DNA of 34,117 nucleotides from JAVBMU01 sp031551755 (GCA_031551755.1 JAVBNE010000020.1:1-34117); one strand, 5' to 3'; shown: positions 1 through 10,086, counted from the stretch's first letter. Notes: generated by a model not told the origin, from the sequence alone. Program-made: numbers and translations.

Positions 1-527
1 TCGGTCACGAGCCCGGTATCCCGCAGCTTCCAACCGACCGGCTTCTTGGTTGATTCGTACCAGCCGTAGCGGCCTTCGGCCGGCGAGCCGATCACCTCAA
101 AGGTATGGTACCCAAGAAAGTCTTGAATTTCCGCGGATCGCAGATCATTCTTACACCATTCAATTCCTTCATACAGTTTCTCGCTCGCCGCTTGGCCAGT
201 CTCGTAGATTTTGAGGTTGGTCCAAGCGACAAAGTATTGGATCTGGAGATCGGCGGTCTCGTATTGGCCAAATTCGAGCTGATTCCTAGGTGGACCATAG
301 CCGGAAATCGTGTCGGAGACGGCACGCAGGTCGCCGATCATACTGCAGGCTTTAGCGCCGTAGATATCGATGAACTGCGGCACCTCGCGCACTCGGGTCG
401 CCCCCGGCAGCTGATCAGAGAGGTCCCACCTAGTTGGATCGGCGGTGGGCTCGCCGCCACAGCCAGCGACGAGCCCACCAAGGAGCACCGCTGTGGCGAC
501 AAGAAGAAACGGTCGTCTATCTGTCAC
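1..527 (-). CDS. Lipoprotein of unknown function (partial, runs off the window)
   Basis: At least 175 codons, with the C-terminus beyond base 1. The GTG start at 527 lies 11 nt inside the end of the 744-aa gene upstream, so translation is probably coupled. The N-terminus is a lipoprotein signal: charged residues (TDRRP), a hydrophobic stretch, then the lipobox LVAGC with Cys at residue 23. This predicts a protein anchored on the outer face of the membrane. The mature part is polar, with aromatic-rich segments (YGAKACSM, QIQYFVAW, LGYHTFEV) and two further Cys residues that could pair. I recognise no family. Its distal part (roughly 150-250) looks less G/C-rich than the rest of the window, which hints at acquired DNA. 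Being third in a cassette with two WXG-like proteins suggests a role with them, for example as immunity or surface partner. That role is inference. Confidence 0.7.
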   Translation of the reverse strand, partial: MTDRRPFLLVATAVLLGGLVAGCGGEPTADPTRWDLSDQLPGATRVREVPQFIDIYGAKACSMIGDLRAVSDTISGYGPPRNQLEFGQYETADLQIQYFVAWTNLKIYETGQAASEKLYEGIEWCKNDLRSAEIQDFLGYHTFEVIGSPAEGRYGWYESTKKPVGWKLRDTGLVT

Positions 528-2751
528 GGGCAGCCACCATTTCTGTTCGAATCGAGTGCGCAACTTCTTCCGACGGTGAAAGGTGCCCGTTTCCGCTATA
601 GCCCAGGTACGCTTGAAGAAAGTCGTCCGTATTCATGCAGCCCTCGAAGAGGCCGGCATTATTTGCGCCCGTGTAGAAGGCATGGACCATCCCCTCCGCA
701 TCGTCGTCGTAGCTTTCTCTGATTCGTGCCAGCTCGTCCGCTTGGGCATGAAACAGCTTTGAAGCGGCCGAATCCGAGGCAATGCCAACGCCGCTACCGG
801 TCACAGGCCCACCGGGAAGGGCATCTCCGATGAGGCCGGTGACGGTCGTCAGCACGCGAGAGTTTTGGGCGTCGTTCCGGGCTGCTCGATCTGCGAGCCC
901 TTCATCGATCTCTCCTCTAATGGCCGCGATGTTGCTGGTCGCGGTGGCCAAGGCCAGCTCACGGTCTCCTTCATCCGTCAAAACCGCTGCTACGACACCG
1001 GTACTGTGCATGTGGTCGAGAGTGATGTATTCCCAGGCCAACGCACCCTCGGGGTGGAGACCGGTCCTCTTGACGACCGAGTCGATCTCAGCCCGGTCGA
1101 ACATCGGCATCGACTCCAACGGCAGGCCGAGCTCTGCTTTGCGGAAACCGCCCTTGTAGTACTCGTCTACGAGCCCTTTAGGTCCTATCTGGAGGTTTGA
1201 CCGGCCGGTGAAGGACTCGCCGATGCCGTCGGTGTAGGGGGCGTAGGCGCCGACCAGCTCGACCACCGCGTCACCGCTCACCTGGGTTTCGAGGTCGACA
1301 TTGCTGTGGTTCAACGCGTGGGTAACATCGATCATCAACAGCGCCGCCCGGTTGGAGACTTGCATGTCGGTCGAGGTCGACCCGTGCGCCGTCGCGCCGT
1401 GGATCGCCGCAAAGAGAGTCTCACCTCGGTCGAGGGAGAACATGTTCATCATGGCGAGGTCGTGAGTACCGCCCGTAACCCACCGCTCAACTCGAGCGGT
1501 CCCGAGGTCACGGCCTCCCGGAGGCGCGAAGAACTCCAAGGACAGTGCTGGCGAGAGACGAGCCATCACCGCGTGGGGCAACGACCACACATGCGGCGCG
1601 GCATCCCCACCGATTCCCAATATGGCCTTCGCTTGGTCTGTCGAGGGGTCGCGGGACCAGCCCTGCGGCCCGGTCTTGGCCAGCTGGTCGTCCAAGGCAA
1701 CAGCCGCCCCGTAGGCGACGTGACCGCCGGCGTCAGCCGAGAGCCAGGATGCGGCCAGGACTTGCCGGGCACCGGAAGGACGTTCGCCCATGCCCTCGAT
1801 CAGGGCAGCACCAACACGACGTTGCTCATCGACATCCAGCTTCGAGGTCCATTTCGACAAGGTGACCCGCGCCCCGGTGGCGATGCTCGCACCCAAGGCA
1901 CCCCATTGCGACCCCGGAGATGCGGCCTGGTCCAAGAACGCGAACAGCGACTCCGCACGCTTGGCATCACCCATGAGCCCAGCATAGAAAGCCGGGTCTT
2001 TCCCGAACTCATCGACCAGCCCCTGCAACTGGGCAACGGCTGCTGCCTTCTCGCCCTCCTTCAACTGTCCATGCGCGAGTCGACCCATCAACCCCGCCGC
2101 GAGCATCCCTGACCCGGCGGCCCGCGCCTCCCCAAGCTCCCCGGTCAGACCGCCGAATCCACCGTCGAGGAGGTACCCCGTCGGGCCGTTGTCCAACAAC
2201 TCGATTGCCTCGGCAGCCACATCAGCCGTTTCATCGACCTGCTGATGCGCACGTAACCACGACTGCCGCGCATCTTGCTCCCGGTCGACGACCAACCGCA
2301 TCCGCGACTGCACGTCCTCGATCTCTTGTGCGACACCGGCTGGCACATCACCGAAATCGTCGGTGACTCTACTTAGCCCGGCCAGTTGCGATGCCAACTC
2401 ATCGAACTCACGATGAGCCGCGGCGTCCTCGGCGGCCGCCTCCTTGCTGGCGTACTGCCCTCGCTGCAACATGTCGCCAAAAACGTCCAGAGCTCGGGCG
2501 GCGTTCTGCAACGGTGCCACCAGCTGAGTACCACGCACGATGGTGACACCAAGTCGCTCATTCGCCGCGTCGATCATTTGCCCGGATTGAGCTTGGAGCA
2601 TCCCCACCACGCGGCTGACCTCGTTGACAGCCTCAGCGATCTGAGCGGCCGCCTGCATGTACCTTGCCGCACCCATTCGGACAGCTTCAGGATCGCCCTC
2701 GATCGGGGTCAGTGGTGGGTGGACCATCAACGCCAGCCACGGATTACTCAC
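517..2751 (-). CDS. Large protein with WXG/LXG-like helical N-terminus; candidate secreted effector
   Basis: 744 aa. The GTG start at 2751 overlaps the upstream stop by 4 nt (GTGA), with a G-run just upstream; a TTG 12 nt further up is less likely. There is no signal peptide. Residues about 15-185 are almost wholly alpha-helical and begin with GDPEAVRMGAARYMQAAAQI, a heptad style typical of WXG100/LXG-type N-terminal domains of type VII-exported proteins. The middle and C-terminal parts (about 200-744) are mixed, rich in Ala/Gly, with segments such as SWLSADAGGHVAYGAAVAL and the tail NTDDFLQAYLGYSG. They faintly recall large actinobacterial proteins of the DUF6571 type, which I cannot confirm. 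No toxin active site is evident. It sits between a WXG100-sized protein and a lipoprotein in one operon, an arrangement common for type VII secretion substrates. A secreted effector or cell-surface machine is inference. Confidence 0.6.
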   Translation of the reverse strand: MSNPWLALMVHPPLTPIEGDPEAVRMGAARYMQAAAQIAEAVNEVSRVVGMLQAQSGQMIDAANERLGVTIVRGTQLVAPLQNAARALDVFGDMLQRGQYASKEAAAEDAAAHREFDELASQLAGLSRVTDDFGDVPAGVAQEIEDVQSRMRLVVDREQDARQSWLRAHQQVDETADVAAEAIELLDNGPTGYLLDGGFGGLTGELGEARAAGSGMLAAGLMGRLAHGQLKEGEKAAAVAQLQGLVDEFGKDPAFYAGLMGDAKRAESLFAFLDQAASPGSQWGALGASIATGARVTLSKWTSKLDVDEQRRVGAALIEGMGERPSGARQVLAASWLSADAGGHVAYGAAVALDDQLAKTGPQGWSRDPSTDQAKAILGIGGDAAPHVWSLPHAVMARLSPALSLEFFAPPGGRDLGTARVERWVTGGTHDLAMMNMFSLDRGETLFAAIHGATAHGSTSTDMQVSNRAALLMIDVTHALNHSNVDLETQVSGDAVVELVGAYAPYTDGIGESFTGRSNLQIGPKGLVDEYYKGGFRKAELGLPLESMPMFDRAEIDSVVKRTGLHPEGALAWEYITLDHMHSTGVVAAVLTDEGDRELALATATSNIAAIRGEIDEGLADRAARNDAQNSRVLTTVTGLIGDALPGGPVTGSGVGIASDSAASKLFHAQADELARIRESYDDDAEGMVHAFYTGANNAGLFEGCMNTDDFLQAYLGYSGNGHLSPSEEVAHSIRTEMVAARDR

Positions 2752-3083
2752 CGCACCCCCCAAACGTAGCCAGGGCTCGCCAACACGATCCGTTCGGCCA
2801 CCCCAGACAACCGAGCATCGAAACCGTTCAAGGTCTCGACCGCGTCAACCAGCCCAGCCCCCAACCGCGACAGCTCCGCCGCCACACTCGACTGCTCACA
2901 ATGCCACGCCCGGCTCATCGCCGTGATCGCCCGACGCAACCGGTGGTTCCCCACTGCGGCCGCCACATCATCAGCACCGATTTTCAGTGCTGCCAGTTGA
3001 TCGCCGGCCGCCGCCATCACGCTGCCTGCCGACAACAACGCCTCGTCATCGATGACCAGGTCTGCCACCATTCGCCGTCCCAT
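2748..3083 (-). CDS. WXG100-like small helical protein
   Basis: 111 aa from ATG 3083; an in-frame ATG at 3071 behind GGGACGG is the alternative. The length and all-helical composition fit the WXG100/ESAT-6-like class: a hydrophobic first helix (VMAAAGDQLAALKIG), a turn with a Trp (SRAWHCEQS) about mid-protein, and a second helix (VAAELSRLGAGLVDAVETL). The exact WXG tripeptide is absent; the turn carries RAWHC. It has no signal peptide, as expected for type VII substrates. It is first in the three-gene operon and overlaps the next start by 4 nt. A role as export partner or chaperone of the 744-aa protein follows from family knowledge but is not proven here. No type VII ATPase or membrane component is present in the window. 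Confidence 0.6.
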   Translation of the reverse strand: MGRRMVADLVIDDEALLSAGSVMAAAGDQLAALKIGADDVAAAVGNHRLRRAITAMSRAWHCEQSSVAAELSRLGAGLVDAVETLNGFDARLSGVAERIVLASPGYVWGVR

Positions 3084-3088
3084 GCACA

Positions 3089-3094
3089 ATTATC
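3089..3094 (-). promoter_or_regulatory. Putative -10 box of the WXG-like operon, leaderless
   Basis: GATAAT on the minus strand places the expected transcription start at about 3082, within one base of the ATG at 3083, and there is no Shine-Dalgarno before that ATG. No good -35 is visible. The pattern fits leaderless transcription, which is common in actinomycetes. Confidence 0.3.
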
Positions 3095-3231
3095 GACACT
3101 GACAAGCTCTCACGAAACCCATCGAACGTATCAGCGCGACGTAAACCAATGCAAATTGGCCTCACTTACACGGCCGAACCCTGCCGCCCGGGCCGTCTTG
3201 CCGACGCCACCGCCCGAGGCCCGGCAGCGAC

Positions 3232-4109
3232 CTAAGTCAGCCCGGAATAGGAGTGCAGGCCGTTGAAGATCATGTTCACTCCGGTGAAGTTGAACAGCAC
3301 GCAGACGTACCCCACGATGACGAAGTAGGCAGCCCGTCGGCCGTTCCAGCCCCGGGTGGTGCGGGCGTGCAGATAGGCGGCGTAGACCACCCAGATGACG
3401 AAGCTCCAGACCTCCTTGGGGTCCCAGCTCCAGTACTTGCCCCAGGCGTCCTCAGCCCAGATGGCCCCACCGATGATGGTGAACGTCCAAAGCACGAAGG
3501 CCACGGCATTGAGCCGGAAGCTCAGGGCCTCGAGCTGGGTGGCACCCGGAGTCGCATCGAGCCACCGCCAGGCCGACCGCCCCAGGTGGGTGTTCCCCCG
3601 GTCCCGCGAATCCCGCAGCAGTTGCAGCACCGAGACCACGAAAGCGACCGTGAACACCCCGGTCGCGGCAATGGCCACCCCCACGTGGATGACCAGCCAG
3701 TAGCGCTGCAGGGACGGCATGACCCCCGTTGCCGGCAGGTAGAAGGCATTCTGCGCGAGCACCAGGGCAAGCACGGCGATGCCGGTGACGAACGCTCCCA
3801 AGAACCGCACGTCACGGCGGATGTTGACGATCAGGAACGTCAGCACCGCCATGAACGAACCGACGAGCGTGAACTCGTACATATTCGCCCACGGGGTGCG
3901 ACCCGCCGCGATCCCCCGCGTGACGATGCCCGCGAGCAGCAACGCGATGCCCAGCCAGCTCACCGAGACGCCGATGCCGGCGGCCTTGCGCGGAGCGAGA
4001 CGACCGTCCCCGGCCAACCGCCCCAAGTCGATGGCGAATGCCACCAGGGCGACCGTCAGCACGGTCGCCGCAGCCCACACCAAATCGACGCTCAGCGCAT
4101 CAACTCTCA

Positions 4110-4110
<1 letters not shown>
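3232..4110 (-). CDS. ccsB: Cytochrome c biogenesis protein CcsB (ResC/CcsA family)
   Basis: 292 aa, a polytopic membrane protein of cytochrome c maturation System II. With ResB it brings heme to the outer face of the membrane and attaches it to apocytochrome c. The C-terminal half carries the tryptophan-rich heme-handling signature WGKYWSWDPKEVWSF, followed by membrane helices and periplasmic His residues; about eight hydrophobic segments are visible. The chosen ATG at 4110 overlaps the resB stop by one base (TGATG) and has GAGAGG 7 nt upstream; a GTG one codon earlier would give a 4-nt overlap. It is last in the phosphatase-resA-ccdA-resB-ccsB operon. The 120 bp downstream hold only an imperfect GC-rich hairpin (about 3181-3229) as a possible terminator. 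Confidence 0.93.
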
Positions 4111-5884
<1,774 letters not shown>

Positions 5885-5885
<1 letters not shown>

Positions 5886-6709
5886 CACACCACCACCGAG
5901 AATCCGTCAACCATACGCTGCACCGCTCCCGTCACGTGCTCCCACATCCCAGTCACCAGGGCGATGCCGATGAGCACGAGCATCCCACCACCGAATCGCA
6001 TGATGGCCAACCGATGCCGGCGCAGGAAGCCCAGCATCCGTTCCGAACCCTGCAGACCCAAGGCGATGAGCAGGAACGGCACCCCCAGGCCCAGGCAGTA
6101 CGCCACGCCCAACACCGCGCCCCGGGCGGCCGAACCCTCCGTGAGCGACAACGCCTGCACCGCGACCAAGGTCGGCCCCATGCACGGAGTCCAGCCGAGA
6201 CCGAAGGTGAAGCCGAGCAGCGGCGCACCCCATAACCCGGCCCGGGGCGTCACCCGGATGCGGCGTTCGCGTTGGAGCAGCGGAACTGTCCCGAGAAAGG
6301 CCAGCCCCATGGCGATCACCACGACGCCAAGGATGCGAGACAGCACCTCCTCCTGGCGGAATAAGTAGGTGCCGAGCGCCCCGGCGGTGGTCATGAGCGC
6401 TACGAAGACAACCGTGAAGCCGGCCACGAACAACCCGACGCCCCCCAGCACCCGCCCCCGGCCGGCAGCCTTTGGCGCGCCGTCGTCGCCGACAGAGGCC
6501 GCCGCCATCCCACTCACGAAGCCCACATATCCGGGCACGAGCGGCAACACGCATGGCGAGGCGAAGGAAACGAGCCCGGCTACGATCGACACGCCGACCG
6601 CCAGCAAGAGCGAGCCGCTGGCGGCGGTGGTGCCGAATGTGTCACCGATCCCGGTGGGCATGATTCGCGTCGCCAGCGCGACCGAGCCGTGAGTGGCGAA
6701 CCCGGTCAT
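5885..6709 (-). CDS. ccdA: Thiol-disulfide interchange membrane protein CcdA
   Basis: 274 aa, DsbD/CcdA family. It moves reducing electrons from cytoplasmic thioredoxin across the membrane to ResA, so that apocytochrome cysteines stay reduced for heme attachment. Six or more membrane helices are visible. The two redox cysteines lie in the family motifs FASPCVLPLVPGYVGF (helix 1) and GWTPCMGP (helix 4), each Cys followed by a Pro-rich bend. The N-terminus before helix 1 (about 30 residues) is longer than usual, so the in-frame ATG at residue 17 may be the true start. The start used here overlaps the resA stop by 4 nt (ATGA). Confidence 0.93.
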
Positions 6710-7356
6710 GAGCCGGTCGGCTCCGCGAGCACATCGTCGACCAACCCGTCGAGCGTCGAGGCATCGGCCGTCCCGAGGACGCGCGCCGCCACCCGCCCTC
6801 GGCGGTCGAGCACCACGGTGGAAGGCACCGCCTGGAGCGGCACAGTCCCGGAGAGCGCCGCCACCACCTGACCGCTGCGGTCCTCGATGGACGGGTACGG
6901 CACCTGGAAGGTCCGCTGGAAGGCCTGGGCGGCACCGGCATCGTCATTGGTGTTGATCCCAAGCACGTGCACACCCTCGTCTACACGTTCGGTGGCCAAG
7001 GCAACGAGGTCGGGGGCTTCCTTGCGGCAGGGGGCGCAGCCCGCGTACCAGGTGTTGAGCACGACGACGTCCCCGAGCCATTGCGCGGTGTCGACGGTGT
7101 TCCCCTCGAAATCCTTGCCCGTCAGGATCACCGGCTCACCACGACTGGCGGGCTTCCACGTGCGAACCGAGCCGTCGCCGGAGACGTAGCCCTGCTCGGC
7201 GACGTCGGCGCCACCACCCGGGCTGTTGTCGCACGCCGCGACCGTAACCGCCAGCCCGGCGACCAACGCCGCAACGGCCAGACGTCGCCGACCGGCGCGC
7301 AACCGCCCGGAGCCCGAACGCGCGACCTCCCAGCGCCGATGCCGCACCGAGATCAT
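6706..7356 (-). CDS. resA: Thioredoxin-like lipoprotein ResA (TlpA family)
   Basis: 216 aa. A basic N-terminus and hydrophobic segment end in a lipobox (TVAAC, Cys 42), so the protein is tethered outside the membrane. A thioredoxin fold follows with the active site WYAGCAPCRKE (CAPC at about 107-110) and the cis-proline loop AVPSTVVLD. The residues between the cysteines and the TlpA-type insertion fit ResA/CcsX, which reduces the heme-binding cysteines of apocytochrome c using electrons from CcdA. Start and stop overlap both neighbours by 4 nt, so it is firmly part of the operon. Confidence 0.92.
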   Translation of the reverse strand: MISVRHRRWEVARSGSGRLRAGRRRLAVAALVAGLAVTVAACDNSPGGGADVAEQGYVSGDGSVRTWKPASRGEPVILTGKDFEGNTVDTAQWLGDVVVLNTWYAGCAPCRKEAPDLVALATERVDEGVHVLGINTNDDAGAAQAFQRTFQVPYPSIEDRSGQVVAALSGTVPLQAVPSTVVLDRRGRVAARVLGTADASTLDGLVDDVLAEPTGS

Positions 7357-8051
7357 GCGCCCACCGTCTGGTTCGCCCCCGGAAGGAGGTCAGCGGCGGG
7401 TTCGCTGTAGCGCAGGGCGACGAGCCGGTCATCCTCGAAGTGCAGGGAGGTGAGGGAGGCGAGGGAGCACTGCCGTTTACGCGGGTCGTGCCACAGCCGA
7501 CGGTTCTCGAAGGCCAACCGAGCGATCCACACGGGGAGCTGGTGACTGACCAGCACCGCCTCGTGCCCGGCGGCCCGTTCCCGCGCATCCGCGACGGCGG
7601 CATGCATCCGGGCGACCTGCTCTTTGTAGGGCTCGCCCCAGGAGGGCCGGAACGGGTTGCGCAGATAGGGCCAGTGCCGCGGGTGGCGCAGGGAGCCGTC
7701 GCCCACACCGAAGGCCATGCCCTCGAAGTGGTTCCCGGCCTCGATCAGGCGCTCGTCCGTGGCCAGCTCCAGCCCGAAGGCGGCGGCGATCGGGGTCGCA
7801 GTCTCCTGGGCACGTTGCAGCGGTGAGGCGACGACCAGCGTCACATCACGCCGCTCCGCGCCCGTGCCAGACGCGGCCCCGTTCGCACCTGCGGCGCTAC
7901 CGGCCGACTCCGTACCGGCCAGGTGGGCGGCCACCCGCTTGGCCATCTCATGTCCACGCTCGGACAGGTGGTACCCGGCCAGTCGTCCATAGAGGATGCC
8001 CTCCGGGTTGAAGACCTCACCGTGGCGCATGAGGTGGACCGTGGTTCGCAT
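7353..8051 (-). CDS. Histidine phosphatase family protein (phosphoglycerate-mutase-like)
   Basis: 232 aa from the ATG at 8051, which has AAGGAG 10 nt upstream; the frame stays open to 8117 but without family similarity. The catalytic LMRHGE motif is at residues about 7-12, the second Arg of the pocket is in SPLQRAQETA, and the second His is in LVSHQLPVW. An Ala/Gly/Ser-rich insert of about 20 residues lies before the second strand. It acts on a small phosphorylated substrate that is not known for this subgroup. As I recall, the same gene precedes resA-ccdA-resB-ccsB in M. tuberculosis (Rv0525). It overlaps resA by 4 nt and leads the operon. Confidence 0.88.
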   Translation of the reverse strand: MRTTVHLMRHGEVFNPEGILYGRLAGYHLSERGHEMAKRVAAHLAGTESAGSAAGANGAASGTGAERRDVTLVVASPLQRAQETATPIAAAFGLELATDERLIEAGNHFEGMAFGVGDGSLRHPRHWPYLRNPFRPSWGEPYKEQVARMHAAVADARERAAGHEAVLVSHQLPVWIARLAFENRRLWHDPRKRQCSLASLTSLHFEDDRLVALRYSEPAADLLPGANQTVGA

Positions 8052-8144
8052 CTGAGAACTGCTCCTTGGGTCTGCGGGCCGCGCTGTACAGCGCCAGTCC
8101 ACCACACTGGGGGACATCCGTGTGACTGCGGACGCGGCGGACCC

Positions 8145-8609
8145 CTAGGGCGACTCCGCCTTTGCCGCTGCCCCGACCTTCGCCATCGCCTCGCCCAACG
8201 CGCGGAACTCGGCCGGTGTGAGTACGTCAACCATGTACCGGCGGACGGCCGCCACATGCACCGGCGCGGCCTCCACCAGAGCCTGGAACCCGGCCTCCGT
8301 CAGCACACACTCGACACCGCGGCGGTCGGTGTGATGCGGACGGCGCTCCAGCCAGCCCCGCGACTCCATCCGGTCCACCGTGTGGGTGACTCGGCTTCGG
8401 GATCGGGCCAGGTCGCCGGCCAGCACCGACATCCGCATGGCCCGGTCGGGACTTTCCGAGAGGCGGACGAGAAGCTCGTACTCGCTCAACGTCGGCGCCC
8501 CGTGACGTTCGTGGTAGTCCCCGACGGCGACGAGAAACCGGGCGTGGCCGTCGAGGTAGGCGCGCCACAGGCGCTGCTGATCGGTATCGAGCCAGGCGGG
8601 TTCACCCAT
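8145..8609 (-). CDS. MarR-family transcriptional regulator
   Basis: 154 aa from the ATG at 8609 (GGAAAG upstream); the frame is open to a GTG at 8642. The winged-helix core is clear: LSEYELLVRLSESPDRAMRM, the recognition helix DLARSRSRVTHTVDRMESRG, and the wing HHTDRRGVECVLTEAG. This class usually represses itself and a divergent neighbour and lets go on binding a phenolic or an oxidant. It is divergent from yceI, and a perfect palindrome lies between the two starts, overlapping the predicted -35 box of this gene. Autorepression together with control of yceI is therefore the likely arrangement (inference). Confidence 0.92.
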   Translation of the reverse strand: MGEPAWLDTDQQRLWRAYLDGHARFLVAVGDYHERHGAPTLSEYELLVRLSESPDRAMRMSVLAGDLARSRSRVTHTVDRMESRGWLERRPHHTDRRGVECVLTEAGFQALVEAAPVHVAAVRRYMVDVLTPAEFRALGEAMAKVGAAAKAESP

Positions 8610-8653
8610 GCGGGCATCTTTCCATCGCCGGGAATACACCACCAGGGCGCAGC

Positions 8654-8681
8654 GTTATCGCCCATGACGTTGAAGTTTCAA
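8654..8681 (-). promoter_or_regulatory. Putative marR promoter
   Basis: On the minus strand TTGAAA (8681-8676) is followed after 16 bp by GATAAC (8659-8654), 45 bp before the marR ATG. The -35 lies within the palindrome at 8669-8682, as expected for autorepression. Confidence 0.45.
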
Positions 8682-8682
8682 C
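8669..8682. promoter_or_regulatory. Palindromic operator between marR and yceI
   Basis: GTTGAAGTTTCAAC is an inverted repeat of two perfect 6-bp halves with a 2-bp centre, placed between divergent marR and yceI. MarR proteins bind palindromes of this size and A/T style, so this is the probable binding site. No binding data are available. Confidence 0.6.
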
Positions 8683-8726
8683 CATTAATCGTGCCACGAC
8701 GTACATCACACCGAACGGAGCACCTC

Positions 8727-9272
8727 ATGACTCTCCCCACCGGCCTCAGCGCAGGCACCTACACCATCGACCCCACCCACTCCCAAGCGAGCTTCACCGT
8801 GCGGCACGCAGGGATCTCGAAGGTGCGCGGGACCATCGCGATCACCGACGGCAACCTGACCGTGGCCGACGACGTCGAAGCCTCCACCGTCACCGCCGAA
8901 CTCGACGCTGCCTCGGTGAACACCGGCGACACCTCGCGCGACGCACATCTGCGCAGCGCCGACTTCTGGGACGCGGACACCAAACCGACCTGGACCTTCG
9001 CCTCAACCGCCGTCAAGGTCGACGGAGACGAGTGGATCGTCACGGGCGACCTCACGATCAACGGCGTCACCAACCCCGTCGAGCTCGCGACGGAGTTCTC
9101 CGGCGCGGCGACCGACCCCTTCGGCAACGCGCGGGTCGGCTTCGAGGCCACTACGGAGGTCTCCCGCCGAGACTTCGGGTTGACCTGGAACGCCGCCCTG
9201 GAGGCCGGCGGCGTGCTTGTGGGCGACAAGATCAAGATCGCCTTGGACATCTCCGCCATCAAGCAGGGCTGA
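8727..9272 (+). CDS. yceI: YceI-family polyisoprenoid-binding protein
   Basis: 181 aa from the ATG at 8727 with GGAG 7 nt upstream. The YceI lipocalin-like beta-barrel is recognisable from start to end: GTYTIDPTHSQASFTVRHAG, the KVRGT strand, the DAHLRSADFWDADTKP segment, LTINGVTNPV, and the C-terminal VGDKIKIALDIS. No signal peptide is present, so it is cytoplasmic like most actinobacterial members. The family binds isoprenoid chains such as polyprenols or quinones and is often linked to stress. The upstream frame, open to 7923, lacks similarity and runs antisense to other genes, so it is not coding. The operator at 8669-8682 suggests control by the divergent MarR protein. Confidence 0.93.
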   Translation: MTLPTGLSAGTYTIDPTHSQASFTVRHAGISKVRGTIAITDGNLTVADDVEASTVTAELDAASVNTGDTSRDAHLRSADFWDADTKPTWTFASTAVKVDGDEWIVTGDLTINGVTNPVELATEFSGAATDPFGNARVGFEATTEVSRRDFGLTWNAALEAGGVLVGDKIKIALDISAIKQG

Positions 9273-9280
9273 GCATTATT

Positions 9281-9320
9281 AACGGCCGGGTGGCGGCTTT
9301 CACGTGGGCACCCGGCCGTT
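9281..9320. terminator. Bidirectional hairpin between yceI and rex
   Basis: Perfect 12-bp inverted repeat AACGGCCGGGTG / CACCCGGCCGTT (9281-9292 and 9309-9320) with a 16-nt loop, placed between convergent genes. There is no T-tract. It probably ends transcription from both sides. Confidence 0.65.
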
Positions 9321-9348
9321 CGCCGTCTACGCACGGCTCGATGAGGCA

Positions 9349-10047
9349 CTACCCCCGGGCGGCCGCCACCACACGGGCCTGTGCGTGGAAGGCTAGGATC
9401 TGCAACTCACTGCCCACGTCGACCCCCCGGACCACGACATCATCCGGAACCTGCAGGGCACGGGGGGCGAAGTTGAGGATCTCACGCACACCCGCCGCGA
9501 CCATCCGGTTGGCGATCTCCTGGGCATGCTGCGGCGGAGTGGCCAGAACCGCGATGGTCACACCCTCGCGTGCCACCACGTCCTCCAACTCGTTCACGTG
9601 TTCGACCACGAGACCGGCCGCTTCAGTACCGACCACGGAAGGGGCGCCGTCGAGCAGGGCCACCACCTGGAAACCACGAGCGGCGTAGCCGGAATAGTTC
9701 GCCAGGGCATGACCAAGGTTACCGATCCCGACGATGGCCAGCCGGTGTTCGTCCACCAGGCCGAGGGCCGCCGTGATGTAGGAGTCGAGGGACTCGACGT
9801 CGTAGCCCACTCCGCGCCTGCCGAAGGAGCCCAAAAAAGACAGGTCCTTGCGCAGCTGCGCCGACCCCACTCCGGCCAAGGCCGCGAGTTCGACCGATGA
9901 CGTGGTCCGCACCCCCCGACCGCCCAGATCACGCAACGCCCGCAAGTAGATCGGCAACCGCGCCACCGTCGCGGGTGGAATCGCGGATGACGCCGATTCC
10001 ACGCCAGGCTGTTCCAGTACCTCGCCCACGTCACACCGTCCGTCCAC
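9349..10047 (-). CDS. rex: Redox-sensing transcriptional repressor Rex
   Basis: 232 aa. The N-terminal winged helix (ARLPIYLRALRDL; SSVELAALAGVGSAQLRKDL; LGSFGRRGVGYDV) binds DNA. The Rossmann domain has the NAD(H) motif VGIGNLGHAL, and a C-terminal domain-swapped helix follows (ELQILAFHAQARV). Rex senses the NADH/NAD+ ratio and represses respiratory and fermentative genes when NADH is low. The GTG at 10047 is used; GTGs at residues 7 and 16 are alternatives and none has a clear ribosome-binding site. It lies 39 bp after the glutaredoxin gene, probably in one transcript. In many actinomycetes rex is followed by hemA; here it is followed by yceI in the opposite direction. I saw no Rex box upstream. 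Confidence 0.95.
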   Translation of the reverse strand: MDGRCDVGEVLEQPGVESASSAIPPATVARLPIYLRALRDLGGRGVRTTSSVELAALAGVGSAQLRKDLSFLGSFGRRGVGYDVESLDSYITAALGLVDEHRLAIVGIGNLGHALANYSGYAARGFQVVALLDGAPSVVGTEAAGLVVEHVNELEDVVAREGVTIAVLATPPQHAQEIANRMVAAGVREILNFAPRALQVPDDVVVRGVDVGSELQILAFHAQARVVAAARG

Positions 10048-10086
10048 ATACCGCCCGCACCATCGGCGGCGCGGGCATCGAGACGA

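Noticed and set aside
3146..3159. Inverted repeat CCAAT-GCAA-ATTGG upstream of the WXG-like operon
   Set aside because: Only 5-bp arms, about 60 bp upstream, with no supporting context; could easily be chance in this less G/C-rich gap.
2664..3266. Plus-strand open frames opposite the WXG-like operon
   Set aside because: Pro/His/Arg-rich shadow translation with no start signal. The minus-strand frames have overlapping stops and starts and WXG-like composition.
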